From positions 1,302,001-1,366,000 of the forward strand of contig CAVVUC010000001.1 in assembly GCA_963751395.1 (NCBI GenBank): a DNA stretch of 64,000 bases. The letters are read 5' to 3'. The notes under the pieces were generated by a model, which was not told the origin of the DNA, did not search any database, and saw nothing but the letters and a program-made list of their open reading frames with translations. Below, piece by piece: positions 24,644 through 33,748 of the stretch (position 1 is the first letter of the stretch; each line of letters begins with the position of its first letter). A program made the translations under genes and the position numbers. This stretch comes from CAVVUC01 sp963751395. Lineage in GTDB: Bacteria; Verrucomicrobiota; Verrucomicrobiia; Chthoniobacterales; Chthoniobacteraceae.

Positions 24644-26644
24644 ATGTCTTCCCCCTGCGCCTCCCGCATTCTGCTCATCGAGGATAATCCGGGCGACGCG
24701 CGTTTGATCAAAGAGATGCTCGCGGAGGCTCCCGCCGCCCGTCTGCAATTGACGCACGTTGCGACGAACCTCGAAGAGGCGATGGGAATCATCGACACCG
24801 GCGAAGTGGATCTCGTGCTGCTCGACATGACCCTGCCGGACAGCACCGGCATCGAAACGTTCAGCAAAGCCCACGCCCACGCCCCGCTCGTGCCGATCAT
24901 CGTCCTGAGCGGTCTCGATGACGAGGAACTCGCGGAGCAAACCGTTCACGCGGGGGCTCAGGATTACCTCGTCAAAGGCCACATCGACGGCCAGTTGCTC
25001 GCGCGCTCGATCCGCTATGCCGTCGAACGCAGCCATATCGAGCAGGCACTGGCCAGAGAGCGCGACCTCTTCCAGACGCTGCTCGACAACCTGCCCGACC
25101 GCATTTTTTTCAAAGACACCGACAGCCGGTTCATCCGCGTGAATCCGGCCATGGTGAAGATCTTCGCCCCCAAGGGCGTGCAGAGCATGGAGGCCATCAT
25201 CGGCAAATCCGACTTTGATTTTTTCCCAAAGGAATTTGCGGAGAGAACCTTCCGTGAGGAGCAGGCCGTGATGCAAACCGGCGAGCCGGTCACCGGGGAG
25301 ATCCAGAAGAAGATCCTTCCCGACGGAAGCATTGCGTGGACGCTGACGACCAAGCTGCCGTTGAGAAGCCGCGATGGCGAGATCACAGGCACGGCGGGCA
25401 TCTCGCGCGACGTCACGGCGCTGAAGCAAATGGAGGAGGCGCTTTCCGCAGAACGCAACCTGCTTCGCAGCGTGATCGACAACCTGCCCGACCCGATTTA
25501 CTTCAAAGACCCCGCCGGGAAATACGTCCTCAACAACGTTGCGCACCGGAAATTCCTCGGCGTTGAGAACCCGGCCGACATCCTCGGCAAATCGGTGGCC
25601 GATTTCTTCCCGGATGACCTTGCCCAGCACTTCATGGCCGAGGACGAGGCGATTTTGAAATCGCTGAAACCGCTTTTGAATCACGAGGAAATCGCGACGG
25701 ACTCGCAGGGCCGCAGGCGCCGGTTGCTCACGACGAAAGTTCCGCTTTGTAACACAGACGGAGAAATCCAGGGACTTGTCTGCGTCGGACGCGACATCAC
25801 CGAACAAAAGGAGGCGGAGCAAAAACTCGTCGAAGCCAACGCGAGCCTCTCCGCCGCCGTTGATGATCTCAAGAAGGCGCACGAGGAATTGCGTGCCGTG
25901 CAGATGCAGCTCATCGAGGCCGAGAAAATGAAGTCCATCGGACGCCTCGCCGCCGGTGTCGCGCATGAGGTCAAGAATCCGCTCGCGATCATCACAATGG
26001 GCGTGGCCTACCTCTCGCAGCGGCAATGCGAATGCGATCCGGCCGCGCCCGCCATTTTGCAGGACATCGCCGACGCCGTGAAAAGGGCCGACGGAGTGAT
26101 TCACGGCCTGCTCGATTTCTCCGCGCCGAAGCAGCTCAATGTCTCCGATGAGAACCTGAACGCGATCATCGAACAATCGCTGATGCTGGTGCGCGGCGAG
26201 ATGTCTGGCAGCGGCTACCACGTCGTAAGGGACCTGCAAAGCGATCTGCCTCTGGTAAAAGTTGACAGGGGCAAGATCGGGCAGGTGTTCGTGAATGTCT
26301 TCACCAACGCCATTCATGCCATGCCCGAGGGCGGGACGCTCACGGTCCGCACCCACACCAAGCAGCTCACCGGAGTCGGCGACAACATGGGCGACGCGCG
26401 CTCGGAACTGTTCCGCGTTGGCGAGACGCTGGTTGTCGCGGAGATCGAGGACTCCGGCCACGGCGTGCCCGAGGAGAAACTCAACAAGGTGTTCGATCCG
26501 TTTTTCACCACCAAGCCGACCGGCAAGGGCACGGGTCTCGGCCTCAGCGTCACCCGCTCGATCATCGATCTCCACCAGGGTTCGATCGAGATTCGTAATA
26601 GACCGGAGGGCGGCGCACGGGTTACGATCACGTTCAGAGTTTAA
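24644..26644 (+). CDS. Response regulator-histidine kinase with two PAS domains
   Basis: The 666-residue soluble protein has a receiver (RILLIEDNPGDARLI, Asp61, GAQDYLVKGHID) and two PAS domains (about 140-265 and 270-395), each opening with LLDNLPDRIFFKD or VIDNLPDPIYFKD. A coiled coil, HisKA with His441 in VAHEVKNPLAI, and HATPase (EDSGHGVPEEKL, DPFFTTKPTGKGTGLGLSV) follow. The receiver and first PAS look like recent paralogues of those in the PP2C protein at 21080. The 26-base gap from the previous kinase and 12-base gap to the next receiver suggest one transcript. Confidence 0.93.
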   Translation: MSSPCASRILLIEDNPGDARLIKEMLAEAPAARLQLTHVATNLEEAMGIIDTGEVDLVLLDMTLPDSTGIETFSKAHAHAPLVPIIVLSGLDDEELAEQTVHAGAQDYLVKGHIDGQLLARSIRYAVERSHIEQALARERDLFQTLLDNLPDRIFFKDTDSRFIRVNPAMVKIFAPKGVQSMEAIIGKSDFDFFPKEFAERTFREEQAVMQTGEPVTGEIQKKILPDGSIAWTLTTKLPLRSRDGEITGTAGISRDVTALKQMEEALSAERNLLRSVIDNLPDPIYFKDPAGKYVLNNVAHRKFLGVENPADILGKSVADFFPDDLAQHFMAEDEAILKSLKPLLNHEEIATDSQGRRRRLLTTKVPLCNTDGEIQGLVCVGRDITEQKEAEQKLVEANASLSAAVDDLKKAHEELRAVQMQLIEAEKMKSIGRLAAGVAHEVKNPLAIITMGVAYLSQRQCECDPAAPAILQDIADAVKRADGVIHGLLDFSAPKQLNVSDENLNAIIEQSLMLVRGEMSGSGYHVVRDLQSDLPLVKVDRGKIGQVFVNVFTNAIHAMPEGGTLTVRTHTKQLTGVGDNMGDARSELFRVGETLVVAEIEDSGHGVPEEKLNKVFDPFFTTKPTGKGTGLGLSVTRSIIDLHQGSIEIRNRPEGGARVTITFRV

Positions 26645-26656
26645 AGAAGCCACCCT

Positions 26657-27043
26657 ATGGAAAAAAAACGCATACTCATTGTCGATGACGAATCGGGCTT
26701 CACCCGCCTGCTCAAGCTCACGCTCGAACGCTCCGGTGATTACCTTGTGCGCGAAGAGAATGACGGCACGAAAGCCGTCATGGCAGCGCGCGAATTCAAA
26801 CCCGACCTCATCCTCCTCGACATCGTGATGCCGAAGATTGACGGCGGGGATGTCGCCTCCCAGATCAAAGCAGACCACGGACTGAAGGGCACGAACATCG
26901 TTTTCCTCACCGCAATCGTCTCCAAGAAAGAGGCGACCGGCGGCGGACTGATCGGCGGCTTCCCGTTTCTCGCCAAGCCCGTCAGCCTCGAAGCGCTGAC
27001 GGCATGCATCGAGAAAAATCTCCCGAAAAAACCGGCGGCGTAA
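26657..27043 (+). CDS. Stand-alone response regulator receiver protein
   Basis: The 128-residue protein is a single CheY-like receiver: RILIVDDESG (acidic pair), LILLDIVMPKIDG with phosphoacceptor Asp55, TAIVSKKE, and PFLAKPVSLEAL with the conserved Lys. There is no output domain. A glycine-rich insertion (TGGGLIGGF) sits before the last strand, as in some receivers that accept phosphate from cytosolic kinases. It closes the array and probably takes phosphate from the kinase at 24644. Confidence 0.93.
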   Translation: MEKKRILIVDDESGFTRLLKLTLERSGDYLVREENDGTKAVMAAREFKPDLILLDIVMPKIDGGDVASQIKADHGLKGTNIVFLTAIVSKKEATGGGLIGGFPFLAKPVSLEALTACIEKNLPKKPAA

Positions 27044-27152
27044 CGGGCTGCTGACACGGAAGAATTGCGGTGCATCGGCTGCCCCGCAACTTGTGTGCAG
27101 TCCGTAAATCCCGCTTTGCCTTGAACTGCTTTTTCCATAGCTTCCTGACACC

Positions 27153-27746
27153 ATGAAACGAAAACTCCTCCCTTGTCTGCTCTTGATCGGCCTCGGTCTG
27201 CCGACACTTCAAACCACGAACGCCGCCGAAACCTACACGATCGATCCGGTCCACTCGACGGTCGGATTCAAGGTGCGGCATTTGTTCAGCAAGGTAACCG
27301 GCCGCTTCCTCGACGTGAGCGGCACGATCCAGCTCGATTCTGAAAACCCCGAAAAGTCGTCCGTCGAAGCGACGATCAAGGTGAAGTCGATCAACACCGA
27401 CAACACCAAGCGCGACACGCATCTGCGCAGCCCGGATTTCTTCAACGCGGAAAAGTTTGAGGCGATCACTTTCAAGAGCACCAAGGTCACAAAGACCGGC
27501 AAGGACACCGGCGACATCCTCGGCGATCTCACCATTCATGGCGTCACGAAACCGGTCACGCTGCGGGTGAAATTCCTCGGCAAAGGCAAAGGCATGCAGG
27601 GACAGTCGCAGACCGGCTGGGAGGCAACCACCTCGATCAAGCGCAGCGAGTTTGGGCTGACCTGGAGCAAGGCGGTGGAAGGCGTCGCCGTGGTTGGCGA
27701 TGAAGTCGAAATCGAACTCCAAATCGAAGCCAACGAGGCAAAATGA
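27153..27746 (+). CDS. YceI-family exported protein
   Basis: YceI proteins form a lipocalin-like barrel that binds isoprenoid or other hydrophobic ligands in the periplasm. The 197-residue product has a signal peptide (MKRKLLPCLLLIGLGLPTLQTTNAA), then the family opening YTIDPVHSTVGFKVRHLF, KVTGRFLDVSGTI, the RDTHLRSPDFFNAEKF segment, and the GDLTIHGVTKPVTL strand. Length is typical. Its stop overlaps the ATG of the SDR gene, an unusual partner. Confidence 0.94.
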   Translation: MKRKLLPCLLLIGLGLPTLQTTNAAETYTIDPVHSTVGFKVRHLFSKVTGRFLDVSGTIQLDSENPEKSSVEATIKVKSINTDNTKRDTHLRSPDFFNAEKFEAITFKSTKVTKTGKDTGDILGDLTIHGVTKPVTLRVKFLGKGKGMQGQSQTGWEATTSIKRSEFGLTWSKAVEGVAVVGDEVEIELQIEANEAK

Positions 27747-28558
27747 GCCCCATGAACTTGTTTGATCTTTCGAATGAAGTCGCGGTCGTGATCGGCGCAA
27801 CCGGCGTGCTCGGAGGCGCTCTGGCAGAGGGTCTGGCGGCTGCCGGCGCGAAGGTCGCCGTGCTCGGACGCAACAGCGAACGCGGCCAGGCGCGGGCGAA
27901 AAGCATCGTCGATCAAGGCGGTGTCGCGCAATTTTTCTCCGCGGATGCCGTGGACCGGGAAAGCCTCGCCAGGGCGCACCGCGAACTGGCCGGTGCGCTC
28001 GGCGACCCAACGATCCTCGTGAACGCAGCGGGCGGCAACGATCCAAAAGTCACCGTCACCGCCGAGATGCCATTCGAGAAGATTTCCACGGAGGACTGGC
28101 GCTCCAGCTTCGATCTGAACCTCGTCGGCGGCGCTCTGCTGCCGTGCCAGGAATTCGGCGCGGCGATGGCGCAGCGCGGTCGTGGCAGCATCATCAACAT
28201 CGCCAGCGTCTCCGCGCATCTCCCGATCTCGCGTGTGGTCGCCTACTCGTCGGCCAAGGCCGCGGTGATGAACCTCACGCAGTTTCTTGCCCGCGAGTGG
28301 GCGCAGCGCGGCGTGCGTGTGAACTCGATCACCCCCGGCTTTTTCCCGGCGGAACAAAACCGGCGGCTGCTCTTCAACGAAGACGGCACGCCCACCGAAC
28401 GATCGAAATCAATCCTCGGCCACACGCCGATGGCGCGCTTCGGCGAATCGCAGGAACTCATCGGCGCCGCAGTGTTCCTCGCCTCGAACAAGGCCAGCAG
28501 TTTCGTCACTGGCATCGACCTGCGCGTGGACGGCGGGTTTTTGAGCCAGACGATTTGA
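27743..28558 (+). CDS. SDR-family dehydrogenase, mannonate/fructuronate-oxidoreductase-like
   Basis: The 271-residue Rossmann protein has the dinucleotide site GATGVLGGALAEGL, NAAGG, the catalytic Ser region INIASVSAHLP, and the catalytic YSSAKAA (Tyr-x3-Lys), ending VDGGFLSQTI. The overall pattern, with PGFFPAEQNRRLL and the DGTPTERSKSILGHTP loop, is like SDR enzymes annotated as D-mannonate oxidoreductase in uronate catabolism. Substrate assignment is an inference. It overlaps YceI at its start and the LarA-like gene at its stop (TGATG), so the pair SDR-LarA is probably translationally coupled. Confidence 0.85.
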   Translation: MSPMNLFDLSNEVAVVIGATGVLGGALAEGLAAAGAKVAVLGRNSERGQARAKSIVDQGGVAQFFSADAVDRESLARAHRELAGALGDPTILVNAAGGNDPKVTVTAEMPFEKISTEDWRSSFDLNLVGGALLPCQEFGAAMAQRGRGSIINIASVSAHLPISRVVAYSSAKAAVMNLTQFLAREWAQRGVRVNSITPGFFPAEQNRRLLFNEDGTPTERSKSILGHTPMARFGESQELIGAAVFLASNKASSFVTGIDLRVDGGFLSQTI

Positions 28559-29854
28559 TGCAAGCGTCACCTGTTCTTTCCGCTGTCGCCGCTTCTGGAA
28601 ATGCTGTGAGCGCGGATCAAGTCGCAGAACTGATCGCACAGACTTGTCCCGCGAAGGACTACCGCGAAAAGCGCGTCCTGCTCATCGTTCCAGATGCGAC
28701 GCGCACCGCGCCGGTCGGGATGGTTTTCAAAGGCCTGCACGGACAAATCGCATCGGCCACGCGCGCATTCGACGTGATGATCGCACTCGGCACGCATCAG
28801 CCGATGAGCGAGGAGGCGATCTGCGAGCGGCTGGAAATCTCCGGCGAGGAGCGCGCCGGCAAGTATCGCGGCGTGCAGTTCATCAATCACGAGTGGGACA
28901 ATCCCGACGCGCTGAAGAACGTCGGGACGATCCCGGCAGCGGAAATCAGCGCGCTCACCGGCGGGCTGTTCGCGATGGATGTCGAGGTGAAGGTCAACCG
29001 GCGCATCTTCGACTACGATCAGATCATCATCGTCGGGCCGGTGTTTCCGCATGAAGTCGTCGGCTTTTCGGGCGGCAACAAATACCTGTTTCCCGGCGTC
29101 GCGGGTCCGGAGATTTTGAATTTCTTCCACTGGCTCGGGGCGGTGATCACGAATCCGATGATCATCGGGAACAAATGGACGCCGGTGCGCAAAGTCGTCG
29201 ATCGCGCCGGTGCGATGGTCGGCGTGGACAAGCTCTGCTTCTGCCTCGTCGTCGAGGGCTCCTCACCTCGCCGGCATTTTCGTGGGCAGCCCGGAAGCCG
29301 CATGGGATCAGGCTTCGGAGCTGTCGCGTCAACTGCACATCACTTACAAGGACAAGCCGTTTCACACCGTCCTCTCGTGCGCGCCGAAGATGTATGACGA
29401 GATTTGGACCGGCGGCAAGTGCATGTACAAACTCGAACCCGTCGTCGCGGACGGCGGCGAGTTGATCATCTACGCGCCGCACATTTCCGAAGTCTCGATC
29501 ACGCACGGCAAATTGATCGAGGAGATCGGCTACCACTGCCGCGATTACTTTTTGAAGCAGTGGGACAAGTTCAAAGACAAGCCGTGGGGAATCCTCGCCC
29601 ACTCGACGCACGTGCGCGGCATCGGCACCTTCGAGAATGGCGTCGAGAACTGCCGCGTCCGAGTGACACTGGCGACGCAAATCCCGCGCGAGAAATGCGA
29701 GCAGATCAACCTCGGCTGGCGCGATCCCGCTTCGATCCGCGTCGAGGACTTCGCGAACCGCGAAGACGAAGGCATCCTCTACGTCCCGAAAGCCGGCGAG
29801 ATGCTTTATCAACTAAAAGAGCAGCCCGAGTGGGCTGGCGGGGCGGAAACATAA
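28558..29854 (+). pseudogene. LarA-family (DUF2088) racemase/epimerase with one frameshift
   Basis: LarA proteins use a nickel-pincer nucleotide to racemise or epimerise 2-hydroxyacids. The first frame encodes PDATRT (45-50), GTHQPMS (His80) and FPHEVVGFSGGNKYLFPG (163-180), which match the cofactor-binding His and Lys positions of LarA. At about 29262-29266 the frame breaks; one extra T in GGCTCCTCACC explains it. The C-terminal 190 residues (HLAGIFVGSP to the end) continue in the next frame. The rest looks intact, so an assembly error or very recent mutation is likely. No larB, larC or larE cofactor genes are in the window. Coupling to a sugar-acid SDR suggests an aldonate such as gluconate or mannonate as substrate. 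Confidence 0.82.
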
Positions 29855-30005
29855 CCGCCGGCGAAACCGTGAATGCCCGAAGCCTTTCCCGCGCATTCGG
29901 CTCCGTCCATCGTTCAAACGCGCGGGGCCGTTTCTGAAAAGTCCCCGGTCTTTGCTCTGTGTGTGCCGCCTCGACAAACCAATCAGCGCGGGAATACTTG
30001 CCCGG

Positions 30006-30737
30006 ATGAACCTGGAATCGCTTCTCGAACACCTCCAAGGCCAAGTCGGCAGCGCCGTGGCCTTATATTGGAGCACCCGCAGTTCACAAGCTCGAAGCCA
30101 GCAAGATCGCGGGACAACGGATCAAGGAACCCGCTCAGCCGTTACGGGGGGAGCGCAGATGAATGGATTTCTCGATATCCTTGCTCATGGACTTCGGAGC
30201 ATCGACATTCCACAGGACTGCATCCATTTTCACCAGCGACTCGAACTTCCCGGCTACTTTCGAGCGACAAAAATGTGGGATTTGCTCGTCGTCAAAGACG
30301 GCCAGCTTATCGTCGCGCTGGAAGCAAAGTCTCAAGTCGGTTCCTTTGGCAATAACTTCAACAACCGAACTGAGGAAGCGATGGGTTCGGCTCTCGACCT
30401 TTGGACAGCTTTCCGCGAAGGCGCATTTCGCAACTCCACCGCACCCTGGCTCGGTTACCTTTTCATGCTTCAAGACTGCCCGGCATCCCGCGCACGGGTT
30501 CGCGCAAAGGAGCCACACTTTCCCGTATTCCCCGAGTTCAGAGAAGCTTCCTACGCCGTCCGCTACGAACTATTCTGCCGCAAACTCGTCCGGGAGCGCC
30601 ATTACAGCGCATCCGCTTATCTGCTCTCCAGCGCCGACACCGGCCTGCAAGGCAAGTATGTCGAACCTGCCGCCGATCTTACGATGCCTCTCTTTCTCCG
30701 CAGCCTCTTATCCCATGCCTCCGCGTTTGTCCGCTAG
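30006..30737 (+). CDS. PaeR7I-family type II restriction endonuclease
   Basis: PaeR7I (an XhoI isoschizomer) cuts CTCGAG. The 243-residue product matches that family through its middle: GYFRATKMWDLLVV, ALEAKSQVGSFGNNFNNRTEEA, SALDLWTAFREGAF and PHFPVFPEFREASYA. The D-x12-E-A-K arrangement in WDLLVV...ALEAKSQ is the PD-(D/E)XK active site. The N-terminal 50 residues are less conserved. The ATG at 30006 gives full family length. The last 23 bases overlap the methyltransferase start. CTCGAG specificity is inferred from family membership. Confidence 0.92.
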   Translation: MNLESLLEHLQGQVGSAVALYWSTRSSQARSQQDRGTTDQGTRSAVTGGAQMNGFLDILAHGLRSIDIPQDCIHFHQRLELPGYFRATKMWDLLVVKDGQLIVALEAKSQVGSFGNNFNNRTEEAMGSALDLWTAFREGAFRNSTAPWLGYLFMLQDCPASRARVRAKEPHFPVFPEFREASYAVRYELFCRKLVRERHYSASAYLLSSADTGLQGKYVEPAADLTMPLFLRSLLSHASAFVR

Positions 30738-31689
30738 CAGGAGCAGTGTCCATGACTGCACGCAGCGCCTTATCCTGGGCGATGCGCGCAATCTGCGCTT
30801 CATTCCGGACGCCTCCGTTCACCTCGTCGTCACCTCGCCGCCTTACTGGAGCCTCAAGCGATACAACGAACACCCTGGGCAGATGGGGCACATCAAAGAC
30901 TACGAACTTTTCCTCTCGGAACTAAACAAGGTCTGGTCAGAAGTCTTCCGTGTGCTCGTCCCTGGCGGGCGGCTCGTCTGCGTCGTTGGCGATGTTTGCA
31001 TGTCCCGCAAGAATTTTGGCCGCCACGTCGTCTTTCCTTTGCATGCCGACATTTGCGTTGCCTGCCGACGACTCGGGTTCGATAACTTGAATCCTATCAT
31101 CTGGCACAAAATTTCAAATGCCGCATACGAGGTGGAGAACGGCGGGGCGGGATTCCTTGGCAAACCCTACGAGCCAAACGCAATCATCAAGAACAACATC
31201 GAGTTCATTCTCATGCAGCGCAAACCCGGCGGCTACCGCAAGCCGACCGAAGATCAACGCGACCAAAGCAGGCTTTCGAAGGAAGAATATCAGGAGTGGT
31301 TTCAACAATTCTGGCGGCTTACCGGCGCTTCAACTCGGGAACACCCCGCGCCTTTCCCAGACGAACTCGCCTACCGGCTGGTGCGCATGTTTTCCTTCGT
31401 CGGAGACACCGTGCTCGATCCATTCTGCGGCACTGCCACCACGCTCCTCGCCGCCGCAAATGCCGGACGAAACGGGATCGGCGTGGAACTCGACCCAACC
31501 TACGCCCGCATGGCCGCACTGCGGCTGAAAGACCGGGTTGGCAGTCTTTTTCAAGGTGTTCGGCTTGAATTTCTGCGCGCGGAAAGTCTCGACTCCGCCA
31601 TCCTTCGTGAGGAGCCAGACCCCGCCTTTCTGCCTGTCAACACTCCCCGCAAGTCCGTAACCTATACCAAGCGCTCGACCAAAAAATAA
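30715..31689 (+). CDS. Beta-class DNA methyltransferase, partner of the PaeR7I-like nuclease
   Basis: The 324-residue enzyme protects the host from its restriction partner. The catalytic motif IV VVTSPPYW lies at residues 38-45, and the SAM-binding motif I DPFCGTATTLLAA lies later at 235-247. This order defines the beta class. Ser in SPPY is common in N4-cytosine enzymes and also in some N6-adenine enzymes, so the modified base is not certain. The ATG at 30715 lies inside the nuclease gene and gives the best N-terminus (SVHDCTQRLILGDAR). Overlap suggests coupled translation of nuclease then methylase. Confidence 0.93.
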   Translation: MPPRLSASRSSVHDCTQRLILGDARNLRFIPDASVHLVVTSPPYWSLKRYNEHPGQMGHIKDYELFLSELNKVWSEVFRVLVPGGRLVCVVGDVCMSRKNFGRHVVFPLHADICVACRRLGFDNLNPIIWHKISNAAYEVENGGAGFLGKPYEPNAIIKNNIEFILMQRKPGGYRKPTEDQRDQSRLSKEEYQEWFQQFWRLTGASTREHPAPFPDELAYRLVRMFSFVGDTVLDPFCGTATTLLAAANAGRNGIGVELDPTYARMAALRLKDRVGSLFQGVRLEFLRAESLDSAILREEPDPAFLPVNTPRKSVTYTKRSTKK

Positions 31690-31835
31690 GGGAGCCAATG
31701 GAGTATGACGATGGCTGTTCTCCGGCCATGAAAGCGAGGCTGTTGGGTGCGTGCGCTTGAAAACGTCGCGCCGTGCTACGCTCAAAAACTTCTCGCCGCT
31801 GCCGATGGCCTTTGTATCCTGCAATCCCTCTATTT

Positions 31836-33290
31836 ATGGAACCAAAAGCTGACATCGCACTTATCGGTCTGGCCGTCATGGGCCAGAATCTGATCCTCAA
31901 CATGAACGACCACGGCTACACCGTCGTGGCCTTTAATCGCACCGTCTCGAAGGTGGACGATTTCATTAACAACGAAGCGAAAGGCACGAACGTCATCGGC
32001 GCGCATTCGCTCGAAGAAATGGCCGCGCTGCTGAAACGTCCGCGCCGGGTGATGCTCATGGTCAAGGCGGGACAGGCCGTGGACGAATTTATCGAGCATC
32101 TTCTGCCTGTGCTCGAACCCGGCGACATCATCATCGACGGCGGCAACTCGCTTTTCGAGGACACGGCGCGGCGCGTGAAATACGTCGAGAGCAAGGGCCT
32201 GCTTTACATCGGCACTGGCGTCAGTGGCGGCGAGGAAGGGGCGCGCCTCGGCCCCAGCATCATGCCCGGCGGTTCGCCCGCGGCGTGGGAACATGTGAAG
32301 CCGATTTTCCAAAGCATCTCCGCCAAGGTGGGCGACGGCGCGCCTTGCTGCGACTGGGTCGGCGAAGGCGGCGCGGGTCATTACGTGAAGATGGTCCACA
32401 ACGGAATCGAGTACGGCGACATGCAGCTCATCTGCGAGGCGTATCAGTTGATGAAAGACGGCCTCGGCATGACGCCCGATGAAATGAGCGCGGTCTTCGC
32501 GGAATGGAACAAGGGCGAACTCGACTCGTATCTCATCGAGATCACGCGCGACATTCTCGCAAAGAAGGACGAGGACGGCGCGCCGCTCGTGGACAAGATT
32601 CTCGACACCGCAGGCCAGAAGGGCACGGGCAAATGGACGGTGATTTCGTCGGCCGATCTCGGCATCCCGATCACGCTCATGGCGGAGGCGGTTTACGGCC
32701 GCTGCGTCTCGGCGATGAAAGACCGCCGCGTGGAAGCCGCGAAGTCGTTCAAGGCGGGCAACACAAGAATCTCCGGCGACCGCGCGGCGTTTGTCGAGGA
32801 CATCCGCAAAGCGCTCTACGCGTCCAAGATCGTCAGCTACGCGCAGGGCTACATGCTGATGGCAGCGGCGGCGGAGCAGTATAAATGGAACCTCAACTAC
32901 GGCGGCATCGCGTTGATGTGGCGGGGCGGCTGCATCATTCGCAGCGCGTTCCTCGGCGACATCAAGGCCGCGTTCGACAAGAACAAGAAGCTGACCAACC
33001 TGCTGCTCGCGCCGTTCTTCAAGAAGGCGATCAAGACCAGCCAGCGCAGTTGGCGCAAAGTCGTCAGCACGGCCGTGAAGAAGGGCATCCCGGTCCCGGC
33101 GTTCAGCACGGCGCTGGCGTTCTTCGACGGCTTCCGCTGCGAGCGTCTGCCGGCGAACCTGCTTCAGGCGCAACGCGACTACTTCGGCGCGCACACCTAC
33201 GAGCGCATTGACAAACCGCGCGGCGAGTTCTTCCACACGAACTGGACCGGACGCGGCGGCACAACGGCGTCGAGCACTTATACGGTGTAA
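31836..33290 (+). CDS. gnd: 6-phosphogluconate dehydrogenase (decarboxylating)
   Basis: This enzyme oxidises 6-phosphogluconate to ribulose 5-phosphate and CO2 with NADP+. The 484-residue product is full length. It has the dinucleotide site IGLAVMGQNLILNM, VMLMVKAG, DGGNSLFEDT, GVSGGEEGARLGPSIMPGG, the catalytic Lys/His/Asn block GAGHYVKMVHNGIEYGDMQ, TGKWT, and the C-terminal SAFLGDI and RDYFGAHTYER motifs. The ATG at 31836 matches the family start. It stands alone on the plus strand after the restriction-modification pair. Confidence 0.97.
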   Translation: MEPKADIALIGLAVMGQNLILNMNDHGYTVVAFNRTVSKVDDFINNEAKGTNVIGAHSLEEMAALLKRPRRVMLMVKAGQAVDEFIEHLLPVLEPGDIIIDGGNSLFEDTARRVKYVESKGLLYIGTGVSGGEEGARLGPSIMPGGSPAAWEHVKPIFQSISAKVGDGAPCCDWVGEGGAGHYVKMVHNGIEYGDMQLICEAYQLMKDGLGMTPDEMSAVFAEWNKGELDSYLIEITRDILAKKDEDGAPLVDKILDTAGQKGTGKWTVISSADLGIPITLMAEAVYGRCVSAMKDRRVEAAKSFKAGNTRISGDRAAFVEDIRKALYASKIVSYAQGYMLMAAAAEQYKWNLNYGGIALMWRGGCIIRSAFLGDIKAAFDKNKKLTNLLLAPFFKKAIKTSQRSWRKVVSTAVKKGIPVPAFSTALAFFDGFRCERLPANLLQAQRDYFGAHTYERIDKPRGEFFHTNWTGRGGTTASSTYTV

Positions 33291-33748
33291 GAAGAAGGAA
33301 GAGAGTCGCCAGGTTGCGACCATGATCAATGCGTTAAGCAGAGTTGGGGAAATCCAAGGGGCAGTCGGCGATTCGTGACAGAATGCGGGGATGGCCGGAC
33401 GGCAGAACGGTGACACGGTATAGCTATAGTTCTGCTGGTGGTTTGTTGTTCTCCTTCCCATCGATCCGGCAGTTGGTCCCGCTGCGTGCGAAGGGCGACA
33501 GGAAAACCGACCCCCCTCGCGGAACTTCCCCGCTCGGAAGATCGATTCACGGACCGGTTCCATACCTCAGTCCATTTCCTACGACTACAAGCGCCCTTGT
33601 CCTACAGAATATTCAGACGCATGGAGCTAGCAGCCCGGCGCGAGGTTTGGATAGGATTCTAATCACGAGTAGCAGAGCGATCTACCGGTTTCATCCGCGC
33701 TCAGGTAATCAAATAATAACAAGATCAACACAAAATAAAGGAACTACC
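33291..33748. other. 458-base non-coding leader upstream of the PEP-CTERM gene
   Basis: No gene is supported here; short frames on both strands have no family features. An AAAGGA ribosome-binding site at 33737-33742 serves the PEP-CTERM gene. The last 150 bases are visibly more AT-rich than the rest of the window, which suits a promoter, but I could not assign -35/-10 or -24/-12 boxes with confidence. Confidence 0.5.

Noticed and set aside
27044..27152. Possible riboswitch upstream of the YceI gene
   Set aside because: The GC-rich words there do not form the conserved core of any riboswitch I can recognise.
24569..27154. 861-codon open frame on the minus strand across the kinase genes
   Set aside because: It is antisense to two clearly identified signalling genes, has no family text, and arises from the strong codon bias of GC-rich genes.
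33326..33550. Minus-strand 74-codon frame in the PEP-CTERM leader
   Set aside because: No motifs, no ribosome-binding site, and composition typical of non-coding sequence.
31830..33563. 577-codon minus-strand frame over gnd
   Set aside because: It is antisense to a full-length 6-phosphogluconate dehydrogenase, and its translation is Arg/Ala/His-rich without motifs.
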